Shown piece by piece: positions 1 through 7,081 of a stretch of 55,163 bases of DNA. Under the pieces are notes generated by a model. That model was not told where the DNA came from. It searched no databases and saw only the letters and a list, made by a program, of their open reading frames with translations. This DNA is from an uncultured Clostridia bacterium (GTDB lineage: Bacteria; Bacillota; Clostridia; Christensenellales; Borkfalkiaceae): contig CANRND010000013.1 in assembly GCA_947631905.1 (NCBI GenBank), positions 1-55,163 on the forward strand. Reading direction: 5' to 3'. The stretch's first letter is position 1; each line of letters starts with the position of its first letter. Both the position numbers and the translations under genes were made by a program.

Positions 1-37
1 AATGAGGCGTTTTTTTGCAAAAAACCGCATTTTTTAT

Positions 38-124
38 GCCGCTGTGGCGAAACCGGCAGACGCGCGGGACTTAGAATCCCGTGGTAGCAATATCGTGCAA
101 GTTCAAGTCTTGTCAGCGGCACCA
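38..124 (+). tRNA. tRNA-Leu (anticodon UAG)
   Basis: Cloverleaf with acceptor GCCGCTG/CAGCGGC, a long variable arm as expected for class II leucine tRNA, and an anticodon stem CGGGA/TCCCG around loop CTTAGAA, giving anticodon TAG. The CCA tail is encoded (122-124). A strong hairpin terminator follows at once. Confidence 0.95.
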
Positions 125-160
125 AAAAAGCGGAGAGGTTACAAACCTCTCCGCTTTTTT
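125..160 (+). terminator. Rho-independent terminator of tRNA-Leu
   Basis: Near-perfect inverted repeat (GCGGAGAGGT / ACCTCTCCGC) flanked by A6 and T6, directly behind the tRNA-Leu CCA end. The flanking A and T runs make it symmetrical, so it could act on both strands. Confidence 0.9.
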
Positions 161-351
161 GAATGTAGTGAAGCGACAAGACTTGAGGGTGGAGCATTGC
201 AATTCTGCTCAGCAGCCCTGCGGGCTGTGAGCTGCAATGCGACAGCCGAGCTGGTAGCGAGGCGGGTGCGGCGGGCGCTACCGCCGCACGGATTGCGGGA
301 GCAATCGGTTTGCGAGCGAATTGCATAGGAACAGAAAAGTTTGCCGCAAAC

Positions 352-374
352 TGAACAGCACAGTGTGCTGTTCA
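352..374. repeat. Perfect palindrome, 11-bp arms, 1-nt centre
   Basis: TGAACAGCACA and TGTGCTGTTCA face each other around a single G. There is no T-run, so it is not a terminator. It could be a protein-binding site or a cruciform; the function is unknown. Confidence 0.7.
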
Positions 375-396
375 CCGGGGCGCGCCGCCAAAGGCG

Positions 397-417
397 CAAG
401 TCTTGTCTGCGGCACCA
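397..417 (+). repeat. Second copy of the tRNA-Leu 3' end (20/21 identical)
   Basis: Matches positions 104-124 of the tRNA-Leu gene, including the CCA, with one mismatch (408 versus 115). No tRNA body lies in front of it. Such a displaced tRNA tail is the usual scar of tRNA-targeted integration. The element between the copies is only about 270 bp and codes for nothing recognisable. Confidence 0.6.
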
Positions 418-438
418 CGTCGCAACGCGACGCATTTT

Positions 439-473
439 GCAGGCCTTTGCCATTTGGCAAAGGCCTGCTTTTT
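439..473 (+). terminator. Strong hairpin with T-tract
   Basis: Perfect 14-bp stem GCAGGCCTTTGCCA / TGGCAAAGGCCTGC around a short loop, followed by T5. No gene on the plus strand precedes it, so it may be a leftover terminator of a lost element. Confidence 0.75.
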
Positions 474-653
474 ACATCGGTTGCTCCTTTTCCCGAAAAA
501 TCTTTGCTGCGCAAATCTTTTTCAAAAGTTTTTCCTTTAAGCGACCTTTGGAAGCGATCTCCTTTCGTCAATCGTTTCATCATCTATTTAGCAAAAAAAA
601 TAAAACCCCACATATCGGCGTAACGCATAAAGCAGCACGATATACAGAGTTTT

Positions 654-730
654 TGGTGGGGACTACAGGGCTCGAACCTGTGACCTCATGCACGTCAAGC
701 ATGCGCTCTAGCCAACTGAGCTAAACCCCC
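654..730 (-). tRNA. tRNA-Val (anticodon GAC)
   Basis: Minus-strand cloverleaf: acceptor GGGGGTT pairs with AGTCCCC (two G-T wobbles), a D-arm of TAGCTCAG type, anticodon stem CATGC/GCATG with loop TTGACGT (anticodon GAC), T-arm ACAGG/CCTGT, and an encoded CCA (654-656). Confidence 0.93.
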
Positions 731-751
731 GAAAAATAGCTTAACGAACAT

Positions 752-780
752 ATTTTATACGAAAAAATACGGTTTGTCAA
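752..780 (-). promoter_or_regulatory. Promoter of tRNA-Val
   Basis: On the minus strand TTGACA (775-780), a 17-bp spacer and TAAAAT (752-757) lie about 20 bp upstream of the tRNA-Val 5' end. This matches the housekeeping sigma consensus. Confidence 0.7.
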
Positions 781-886
781 GCATTCGACGCGGCTTCGAC
801 AAAATTTTTTGCGGAAATATTTTGCAGAATGTCGTTTTTTTCCGTAAGGCAGAGAACTTCTCGGGCGCAAAGGACAAGCGTTCCGT

Positions 887-1861
887 TTAATACATCTCGT
901 TTTTGGGCGTGCGCGAAAATAGTGCGGAGATCGCCGCGCGGCACCGCTCTTCGTCGTTCCCCTCCTGCCCGTAGCAGACGCTGTATACGACTTCCGTGAT
1001 GGGCAGTTCCACATGATACTTTTCGCCTAAGAATTTCATCGCCCCCGAAGTCGGAACGCCCTCGGCAAGTTTGCCGAACCTTTGCCCCTTTGCGAGCATC
1101 TCCCCATACATGCGGTTGTGGGAATAGGGAGAAAACAGCGTCGTTTCGTAGTCCCCGAGGTGCGCAAGCCCGTATGCGGAGAGTTCGTTTCCCCCCATCG
1201 CCTTGATGAGCCGTGCCACTTCGCGCGCCCCGCGCGACATGAGCGGGCCTTTGAGCGGCACGCAGATCACGTCCAGAACGCCCGCCGCAATGCCCATAAC
1301 GTTCTTTGCCGCCGCGCCGATCTCCGTGCCGATGAGGTCTTCCCCGTAATAGAACCGAATGAGATCGCTCCGGAAGTCGTCCGCGAGCGCGCGTTTCAGC
1401 TTTTCGTTGGCGGAATCGATGACCATGCAGTTCGGCACGCCCTGCACAAAACTCTGGATATGTCCCGGGCCGACCCAAACCGCAATTTTTTCGGGGGAGA
1501 TCCCGCTCTCCGTCATCACTTCGGACAGGCGCTTGCCCGTTTCGACTTCGATCCCTTTCATGCACAGCACGAAAATTTTATCTTGGACGGAATATCGGAT
1601 GACCCGTTGCATAAAGCCGCGCAGACCCTGCGAGGAGATCGAGATCACGATGATCTCCGCCTGCGTGACCGCTTCTTCAAGGTCGCAAGTCAAACGGATC
1701 TTCCCGTCGAGCGCGACATATTCGTTCCTGCCCGTTTCTTTCAAAATTTTATAAGAATCGGACTCTTCGGGTCCCCAACTGATGACTTCGTTCCCCTTTC
1801 GGGAGAGATACCACGCGATGAAACTCCCCCATCTTCCGCAGCCGAGTACGCTGATTTTCAT
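887..1861 (-). CDS. gpsA: Glycerol-3-phosphate dehydrogenase [NAD(P)+]
   Basis: Reduces dihydroxyacetone phosphate to sn-glycerol-3-phosphate for phospholipid synthesis in the cytoplasm. The N-terminus carries the dinucleotide-binding signature GCGRWGS (residues 7-13), and the middle has EIGAAAKNVMGIAAG with the family's catalytic lysine. The length, 324 aa, is normal. The start has AGAGG upstream. It is the last gene of the minus-strand run that begins with mrnC, directly after recR with a 9-nt gap. glpK, another route to the same product, lies about 14 kb to the right. Assignment is firm. Confidence 0.95.
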   Translation of the reverse strand: MKISVLGCGRWGSFIAWYLSRKGNEVISWGPEESDSYKILKETGRNEYVALDGKIRLTCDLEEAVTQAEIIVISISSQGLRGFMQRVIRYSVQDKIFVLCMKGIEVETGKRLSEVMTESGISPEKIAVWVGPGHIQSFVQGVPNCMVIDSANEKLKRALADDFRSDLIRFYYGEDLIGTEIGAAAKNVMGIAAGVLDVICVPLKGPLMSRGAREVARLIKAMGGNELSAYGLAHLGDYETTLFSPYSHNRMYGEMLAKGQRFGKLAEGVPTSGAMKFLGEKYHVELPITEVVYSVCYGQEGNDEERCRAAISALFSRTPKNEMY

Positions 1862-1870
1862 AGTTACCTC

Positions 1871-2464
1871 TCAGATTTCTTTGCGTTCGATGAGGGCGCG
1901 CGAGAGCGTTACCTCGTCGGTATATTCGAGTTCGGAACCGATGGGGATCCCGCGCGAGAGCCGCGTGACCTTGATCCCGAGGGGTTTGAGGATGTTTGCG
2001 AGGTACATCGCCGTTGCTTCCCCCTCTACGTCGGGATTGGTCGCCATGATCACTTCTTTCACGCCGCCCGCCTGCACGCGCATCTGCAATTCATGGATGC
2101 GGATGTCGTTCGCCGTAACGCCGTTGATCGGGTCGAGAACGCCGTGCAGGACATGGTATACCCCCTTGAACTCATGGAGTTTTTCGAGCGCGATCACGTC
2201 TTTCGGCTCTTTCACCACGCAAATCACGGAAGGGTCGCGTTGCTTGCAGATCTCACAGACGTCCTCTTCGCTGTAATTTCCGCACACCTTGCAGAAGCGC
2301 ACTTTTTGTTTTGCCGCCAGAATGGCCTGGGCAAACTCCCGCGCCTCCTGCTCTGGCATATTGACGATCTTATAGGCATACCGCTGCGCCGTTTTTTTGC
2401 CCACGCCGGGCAGTTTGGAAAATTCGTTGATGAGTTTTCCGATCGGTTCGATAAAGACTTCCAC
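1871..2464 (-). CDS. recR: Recombination mediator RecR
   Basis: RecR works with RecF/RecO to load RecA at gapped DNA. Visible parts are the N-terminal helix-hairpin-helix ([13 protein letters not shown]), a C4 zinc finger ([16 protein letters not shown], about residues 57-72), a Toprim domain starting at [10 protein letters not shown], and a C-terminal Walker-B-like end. At 197 aa it is full length. It starts with GTG, which abuts the ybaB stop codon with no gap, so the two are translationally coupled. The dnaX-ybaB-recR order is a classic conserved cluster. Confidence 0.96.
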   Translation of the reverse strand: MEVFIEPIGKLINEFSKLPGVGKKTAQRYAYKIVNMPEQEAREFAQAILAAKQKVRFCKVCGNYSEEDVCEICKQRDPSVICVVKEPKDVIALEKLHEFKGVYHVLHGVLDPINGVTANDIRIHELQMRVQAGGVKEVIMATNPDVEGEATAMYLANILKPLGIKVTRLSRGIPIGSELEYTDEVTLSRALIERKEI

Positions 2465-2803
2465 TTAGATGAGGCCCCCCAAACCGCCCATATTGAATTT
2501 TCCCATCTTCTCTTGGTAGACCTCGTCCGCCTTTTTATAGCCGTCGAGGATCGCCGCCAAAATAAGATCTTCGAGCATTTCTTCGTCCTCGGGGTCGATG
2601 ACCGACTTATCGATCTCGATGCCGTCGATGATCTTTTTTGCGTTCATATAGACGACGACCGCTTCGCCGCCGCTCGTGCCGACGATCTCCCACTCTTCGA
2701 GCAGTTTTTCGGTCTCAGCCATTTCTTCCTGCATCTTTTGCGCTTGCTTCATGAGGTTCTGCATTCCCCCCATTCCCGCTCCGCCTCTGTTGAAATTTGC
2801 CAT
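2465..2803 (-). CDS. ybaB: YbaB/EbfC nucleoid-associated protein
   Basis: Small DNA-binding protein of the YbaB/EbfC family, thought to bind DNA as a dimer and linked with RecR-dependent repair. It has a Gly/Met-rich N-terminus (GGAGMGGMQNLMKQAQKMQ) typical of the family, an alpha-beta core with EAVVVYMNAKKIIDGIEID, and a Gly-rich tail. Length is 112 aa. AAAGGAGAG lies ahead of the ATG. It sits between dnaX (12-nt gap) and recR (no gap). Confidence 0.93.
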   Translation of the reverse strand: MANFNRGGAGMGGMQNLMKQAQKMQEEMAETEKLLEEWEIVGTSGGEAVVVYMNAKKIIDGIEIDKSVIDPEDEEMLEDLILAAILDGYKKADEVYQEKMGKFNMGGLGGLI

Positions 2804-2815
2804 TGCGTCTCTCCT

Positions 2816-4531
2816 TTATTTGGTCTCGATGGGATAATCCTGAAAGTCCTTTTTGAACTGTTCCAAAGCGTTTTCGCCCGCTTTCGCCGCGCCTTTGAGG
2901 CGGACCGCAAAGGAACCGATCCCGAGACGGGCGAATACTTCCGTCATGATTTTGACGTGGTCCTCTTTGGAAAGCGAACGCAGTACCGTCTCGCTCTCCG
3001 TATAGAGCGCGAGCGTTTCGCCCTCGAATTTTGCTTCGAGGTCCATGCACATGGTAAAAAGCACGCCGCTTGCCGCCGTTTTGCGCAAGAGCCGCATGAA
3101 TTTTCCGTACGCCATCTCCGCGCTCATCTCCGCTACGGGGAGTTCCGCAGGTTTTGCCGCGGGCGGCTCCGCTTTGGCGGGCTGTTCCGCCGCGGGAGCT
3201 TCCTTTGCGGGAAGCGCTTCCGTTTGGCGCGCCGCAGGTTTTGCGGGGCGGGGATCGTCCGCGAAGAACGCCTCTTCAAAGACAGGCTCTTCGGTCGGGA
3301 ACTCATAGTCCTCGTTTTGGGGAGCTTTGGGCGCAGGCGCTTCCGTAGGGGCGGGCGTTACCGCGGGGAAAGCGGCCGCCGTGAAATTCCCCTCCGCGAG
3401 CCGCTTTTCGAGCGCGTCGAGCCGCACCGCAAGCGCTTCCGCGGAATCGTCCGCCGCGGGGACGGAGATCTTCATCATCGCCGTTTCAAGGCAGATACGG
3501 GGCGAAGAGACGAGCCGAAGATCGGTTTCGGTCCGCGCCAAAATCTCCGTTGCCCTCAGGATCGCCCGTCCGTCGGCTTTTTGCGCAATTTCCGCAATGC
3601 GCGCGAACTGCGTTTTCGGCAACGGCAGTAGTTTTTCCGCCGTGCGGCAGGTCTTGGCGATCGCAATGCGGTTGAGCGTTTCGAGGACGTCCCTGCACAG
3701 CACCCCTACCGATTTTCCCGCCGAAAGTATGTTTTCCGTCTTTTCGATGACGTCGGGCATATCAAAAGCGAGCAGAGCCTCGCACAGATCGCTCGTGTCG
3801 TTGAAATCCGCCGCGCCGAGTACGGCGGTGACCCCGTCGTATGTCAGTTTCTCCTCGTAGGCAAGGCACATTTCGGCGATCGAGAGCATGTCGCGGTCGC
3901 TTCCCGCTCCTGCGCGGGCGATCGCGGAGACCGCCTCGTCCTCGTAGGACTTGCCGATCTCTTCCAGAATGCGCTTCAAGTGGTTTTCGAGGTCCTCTTC
4001 GGGCAGGAGTTTGAAATCCAGCCGCATACAGCGGGACAGAATGGTTGCGGGGATCTTGTGCGGCTCGGTCGTGGCGAGAATGAAGATCGCATGCGCGGGC
4101 GGCTCTTCGAGCGTTTTCAAGAGCGCGTTGAACGCGCTGTCCGTGAGCATGTGTACTTCGTCGATGATATACACTTTGTAGCGGCCGTTGACGGGCGGAT
4201 ATTGCACCTTTTCCCTGAGGTCGCGCATTTCGGCAACGCCGTTGTTGGACGCCGCGTCGATCTCGACAATATCGAGGTTCCCCTCCGCCTGCGCGCGGCA
4301 GGCGGCGCAGACCCCGCAGGGAGAGCCGTCTTTCGGGTTTTCGCAGTTGACGGCGCGCGCAAAGATGCGGGCCGCGGAGGTCTTGCCTGTTCCGCGCGGA
4401 CCGCAGAAGAGATAGGCATGCCCGACCGCCCCCGTCCCGATCTGGTTTTTGAGAACGGTGACGACATGCTCCTGCCGCACCATTTCATCAAAGGACTGCG
4501 GACGGAATTTTCGGTATAGCGAAAGATGCAT
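2816..4531 (-). CDS. dnaX: DNA polymerase III subunit gamma/tau
   Basis: Clamp-loader ATPase. I place the start at the ATG at 4531 (MHLSLYRKFRP...), which has GAGGAG 8 nt upstream; the open frame continues further up but that part overlaps the preceding gene. It encodes 571 aa. Walker A is GPRGTGKTS (44-52), the zinc cysteines are near 63, 72, 75 and 78, and the Walker B region is IIDEVHML (about 122-129). After about residue 350 it becomes Ala/Pro/Glu-rich, the tau-like linker, and ends in a folded domain. I see no obvious slippery site for making gamma by frameshift. First of the dnaX-ybaB-recR trio. Confidence 0.96.
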   Translation of the reverse strand: MHLSLYRKFRPQSFDEMVRQEHVVTVLKNQIGTGAVGHAYLFCGPRGTGKTSAARIFARAVNCENPKDGSPCGVCAACRAQAEGNLDIVEIDAASNNGVAEMRDLREKVQYPPVNGRYKVYIIDEVHMLTDSAFNALLKTLEEPPAHAIFILATTEPHKIPATILSRCMRLDFKLLPEEDLENHLKRILEEIGKSYEDEAVSAIARAGAGSDRDMLSIAEMCLAYEEKLTYDGVTAVLGAADFNDTSDLCEALLAFDMPDVIEKTENILSAGKSVGVLCRDVLETLNRIAIAKTCRTAEKLLPLPKTQFARIAEIAQKADGRAILRATEILARTETDLRLVSSPRICLETAMMKISVPAADDSAEALAVRLDALEKRLAEGNFTAAAFPAVTPAPTEAPAPKAPQNEDYEFPTEEPVFEEAFFADDPRPAKPAARQTEALPAKEAPAAEQPAKAEPPAAKPAELPVAEMSAEMAYGKFMRLLRKTAASGVLFTMCMDLEAKFEGETLALYTESETVLRSLSKEDHVKIMTEVFARLGIGSFAVRLKGAAKAGENALEQFKKDFQDYPIETK

Positions 4532-4539
4532 ATAACTCC

Positions 4540-5247
4540 TCAAACGGCAAAAAAGCCGATTTTTTGTTTTGGCGGAACGGCCCTGCCGTTGATCGCATAG
4601 GTCAACGCGATCCAAAGTGCGAGCAGGCCGAACACGATGGGATAGTAGAGTGCGTAATACCACCACGCCATGGAGAAAGCCGGCGCGGCGAGCTGGATGA
4701 TCGACCCGTTGACGATTTGGGAGAATACGGCGTTCCCTTCGGCAACGCCCATCGCCACGCATATTTCCGTATATGCAATGATGGCGGCCAGGACCCCGAT
4801 CGTCCACAGGCAATCAGCTTTCCCGAACGGAATATGTCCGCACATCGCAAGCCCGCCGAAGAACAAGAGCGAATGATTGACGATGGCCAGATAAAACGTC
4901 ATCGCGTTGGGATCCCGCGCAGAAAAGATCTGGGGAGCATAGAACATGACAAGCCCGTAGACCACGCCGCAAAGCCCGGCGATCTGCGCGGCGGCGGCTT
5001 TGAGAGGACGCACGGGAAGAAAGGCGCTCAGGATGTACAGGAAATAACAGATCGCGCTGATGTCCATCGGCAGGTTGTGCGAGCCTGCATATTCTGTCCC
5101 CTTGAAAACAAGAAACCAGACCGCTACTCCGTAAACGGCCAAAAAAGAGAGAGTTCTGTTCTTGAAAGTCGCATAGGCGCCAAGAGGCGCAAGACACAGC
5201 AGAATGAATTGTAGTGCCTGTATATGGAGATACGCATTCGCATACAT
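4540..5247 (-). CDS. Multi-pass membrane protein, YwaF/TIGR02206-like
   Basis: A 235-aa hydrophobic protein with about six or seven predicted membrane spans (for example LHIQALQFILLCLAPLGAYA and LSFLAVYGVAVWFLVF) and a stretch NLPMDISAICYFLYILSAFLP that resembles the 'LPLHLC' segment of the TIGR02206/YwaF family. The function of that family is not known. It lies between sigH (28-nt gap) and dnaX (8-nt gap) on the same strand, so it is co-transcribed with them. The family call rests on pattern only; membrane location is clear. Confidence 0.6.
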   Translation of the reverse strand: MYANAYLHIQALQFILLCLAPLGAYATFKNRTLSFLAVYGVAVWFLVFKGTEYAGSHNLPMDISAICYFLYILSAFLPVRPLKAAAAQIAGLCGVVYGLVMFYAPQIFSARDPNAMTFYLAIVNHSLLFFGGLAMCGHIPFGKADCLWTIGVLAAIIAYTEICVAMGVAEGNAVFSQIVNGSIIQLAAPAFSMAWWYYALYYPIVFGLLALWIALTYAINGRAVPPKQKIGFFAV

Positions 5248-5275
5248 GATCGTTTTCTCTCCGGCGGGAGAAATG

Positions 5276-5854
5276 TTACTTCAAATAGCCGATAAGTTTC
5301 CGCTTTGCCCGCGCCAAAGCGTTATCAATGCTCTTGATGTCCTTGCCCGTCGCCTCGCAGATGTCCGCATAGCTCATTCCTTCGAGATACATCGTGATCA
5401 CGCGGAATTCAAAATCGGAAAGCGCGCGCATGAGCTTCACGCGGAACTCCGCGCGGGATTCGCCGTCAAGCAAAAATGCCTCGGGATCCTCTTCTCCCGC
5501 GAACTCCTCCATGACGGGGTCGAACAGAGAAACCGAGTTGTTGAGCGGGCTGTTCTTTCTTCGGCTCGAACGCTTTACGGCGTCTAAAATCTGCCGCGTC
5601 ACGCAGAGGTAGGCAAAGTTTTTGAAACTTTTCCCCGATTCTTCGCTGAACTCGTTGATCGCGGAATACAGCCCGATCATCCCTTCCTGCACGAGGTCGT
5701 CCGTGTCCCCCCCCGCAAGGAAAAACCGCCGCGCGCGGGCGAGGACCATGTTCATATGGCGGCGCAACAGTTTTTCCGTTGCTTCGCGGTCTCCGCCTTG
5801 CGCCCGTTTTACGAGCTTTTCGTCACTTTCCGAGCCTTGCACGCACCACCTCAT
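5276..5854 (-). CDS. sigH: RNA polymerase sigma-H factor (SigH/Spo0H type)
   Basis: Sigma-70 family factor of the SigH type, which in endospore formers drives transition-phase and early sporulation genes. Region 2 is seen as GGDTDDLVQEGMIGLYSAINEF with a downstream AYLCVTRQILDAVKRS; region 4 is the C-terminal helix-turn-helix YLEGMSYADICEATGKDIKSIDNALARAKRKL. Up to 192 aa. The start is unsure: the ATG at 5854 lies inside the end of rlmB, and a GTG at 5842 has AGGTGG close by. Gene order mrnC-rlmB-sigH matches Bacillus, but yacP is absent. Confidence 0.9.
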   Translation of the reverse strand: MRWCVQGSESDEKLVKRAQGGDREATEKLLRRHMNMVLARARRFFLAGGDTDDLVQEGMIGLYSAINEFSEESGKSFKNFAYLCVTRQILDAVKRSSRRKNSPLNNSVSLFDPVMEEFAGEEDPEAFLLDGESRAEFRVKLMRALSDFEFRVITMYLEGMSYADICEATGKDIKSIDNALARAKRKLIGYLK

Positions 5855-6533
5855 AGACGGCGATCCCCAACGCCACCGAAGCGTTGAGGGAATTTACTTT
5901 CCCGAACAGGGGAAGAGAAAGCGTTAAGTCGCACTTCTCCTTAGTGAGCCGCTTTACCCCGCTGTCCTCGCCGCCGACAACGAGCGCCACTTTTCCCGTA
6001 AGTTTATGATCGTAGATGCTTTCCCCGCCCGCTTCGAGCGCGTATACCCAATAGCCGAGTTTTTTCAGCTCGTCGATCGCATAATTGACGGAGGAAACCT
6101 TTGCAACTTTGATATGTTCCGCCGCACCCGCCGAAATGCGGACGACCGCCTCGGTGACGCTCGCGCCTTTGGAGTTGGGAATGACCACTCCGTCCGCGCC
6201 TGCGCACTCCGCCACGCGCAAGATGGAGCCGAGATTGTGTACGTCCTCGATGCCGTCGCAAAGGACGATGAGGCTGTTTTCCGCGCCCGTGAGGTCGTGC
6301 ATGGCGGAATAACGGAAATCTGTGGTAAACGCCACGACCCCCTGATGACGCACTTCGGGGCATGCGCGGTCGAGCGCGGCCTTTTCCGCAAACTGCACGC
6401 GGATATTTTTTTGCCGCGCTTCCGCGAAAATTTTGCCGAGCGTTCCCTGCGCCCCTTTCTCGATCAAGATCTTTTCGATTGTTTTATCCGTTTTGAGTAA
6501 TTCCAAAACGGCGTTTCTGCCGTAAGTTTTCAT
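5823..6533 (-). CDS. rlmB: 23S rRNA (guanosine-2'-O-)-methyltransferase, TrmH/RlmB family
   Basis: SPOUT-class RNA ribose methyltransferase. It has the N-terminal substrate-binding domain (MKTYGRNAVLELLKTDKTIEKILIEKG region) and the C-terminal knotted SAM-binding domain with LCDGIEDVHNLGSILR, NSKGASVTEAVVRISAGAAEH, VGGEDSGVKRLTKEKCD and SLPLFGKVNSLNASVALGIA. Length 236 aa is usual. Its ATG overlaps the mrnC stop in an ATGA, and its end overlaps sigH, so all three are coupled. Confidence 0.93.
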   Translation of the reverse strand: MKTYGRNAVLELLKTDKTIEKILIEKGAQGTLGKIFAEARQKNIRVQFAEKAALDRACPEVRHQGVVAFTTDFRYSAMHDLTGAENSLIVLCDGIEDVHNLGSILRVAECAGADGVVIPNSKGASVTEAVVRISAGAAEHIKVAKVSSVNYAIDELKKLGYWVYALEAGGESIYDHKLTGKVALVVGGEDSGVKRLTKEKCDLTLSLPLFGKVNSLNASVALGIAVYEVVRARLGK

Positions 6534-6928
6534 GCCGTATGATCCGTAAAAAAGAGTTCTTCGATCCGCCCGTTTTGTCCCGTCAGATAGAGGTATCCCA
6601 CCACCGCTTCGAGGCCCGTGGAACGGGCGTACTCCGTGACGGTGGCGTTTTTGCTCTTCGTCGCTTTCTTTGCGTTTCTCCCGCGGCGGTAAATCTCCGC
6701 TTCCTCTTCGCTCAGAAGCGGAAGAATGTTTGCGAGCCGTTCGCTCTGGCCATGCGCGGAGACGACTTCGGAAGCGCGCTTGTTGAGTTCCCCCGTCTTA
6801 AAGCCGCTCGAAAGCGCAAGCGACTGCCTCACAAATAAGGTATAGACCGCGTCGCCGACGAACGCAAGTACGACGGGGCTGATCTGCTTCGCGCGGTCCC
6901 GTTCGATTGGAATATGTTGGAACTCCAT
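6530..6928 (-). CDS. mrnC: Mini-ribonuclease III
   Basis: A stand-alone RNase III catalytic domain without the dsRNA-binding domain; in Bacillus it matures the 23S rRNA ends. The catalytic signature is VLAFVGDAVYTLFVRQSLA (about 21-39), followed by the Lys-rich stretch RRGRNAKKATKSKNATVTEYARSTGLEAVVGYLYL that is diagnostic for the family. Length 132 aa. First gene of the minus-strand operon, behind a clear promoter (6937-6965). Confidence 0.94.
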   Translation of the reverse strand: MEFQHIPIERDRAKQISPVVLAFVGDAVYTLFVRQSLALSSGFKTGELNKRASEVVSAHGQSERLANILPLLSEEEAEIYRRGRNAKKATKSKNATVTEYARSTGLEAVVGYLYLTGQNGRIEELFFTDHTA

Positions 6929-6936
6929 ACTGTTCT

Positions 6937-6965
6937 ATTATAACACGAAAATGTTTGCTTGACAA
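6937..6965 (-). promoter_or_regulatory. Promoter of the mrnC-to-gpsA operon
   Basis: Minus strand: TTGTCA (6960-6965), 17-bp spacer, TATAAT (6937-6942), ending 8 bp before the mrnC start codon. Only a very short leader is possible from this promoter. Confidence 0.75.
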
Positions 6966-7002
6966 GCATTCTCCGAAAAAAACGAAAAAGCGTTAAAATT
7001 TC

Positions 7003-7031
7003 GTTGCTTTTTCCCATAAAAAGATTATAAT
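7003..7031 (+). promoter_or_regulatory. Probable promoter of the antiporter gene
   Basis: TATAAT (7026-7031) with a TTGCTT at 7004-7009, spacer 16 bp, about 50 bp ahead of the start codon. The -10 is perfect, the -35 moderate. Confidence 0.5.
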
Positions 7032-7081
7032 TAATGCGTTCGTTAAAATGAATTACGTCCGTTGAAGAGAAAGGAAAAATC

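Larger units (their letters stand above)
161..653. other. Repeat-rich intergenic region without a supported gene
   Basis: No convincing gene is seen in about 490 bases. It holds an inverted copy of the tRNA-Leu T-arm (175-186), a long imperfect hairpin (about 194-240, arms GCATTGCA/TGCAATGC), a near-perfect 23-bp palindrome (352-374), a second copy of the tRNA-Leu 3' end (397-417) and a terminator-like hairpin (439-473). The open frames across it have no Shine-Dalgarno site and overlap these repeats. Confidence 0.6.

Noticed and set aside
341-724. 127-codon plus-strand frame ending in GTTGLEPVTS
   Set aside because: This is the well-known translation of a tRNA read on the opposite strand (tRNA-Val) preceded by intergenic repeats.
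1082-3631. An 849-codon open frame on the plus strand
   Set aside because: It lies opposite gpsA, recR, ybaB and dnaX, all firmly identified, and its Arg/His/Phe-rich translation has no domain; it is a mirror frame of high-GC genes.
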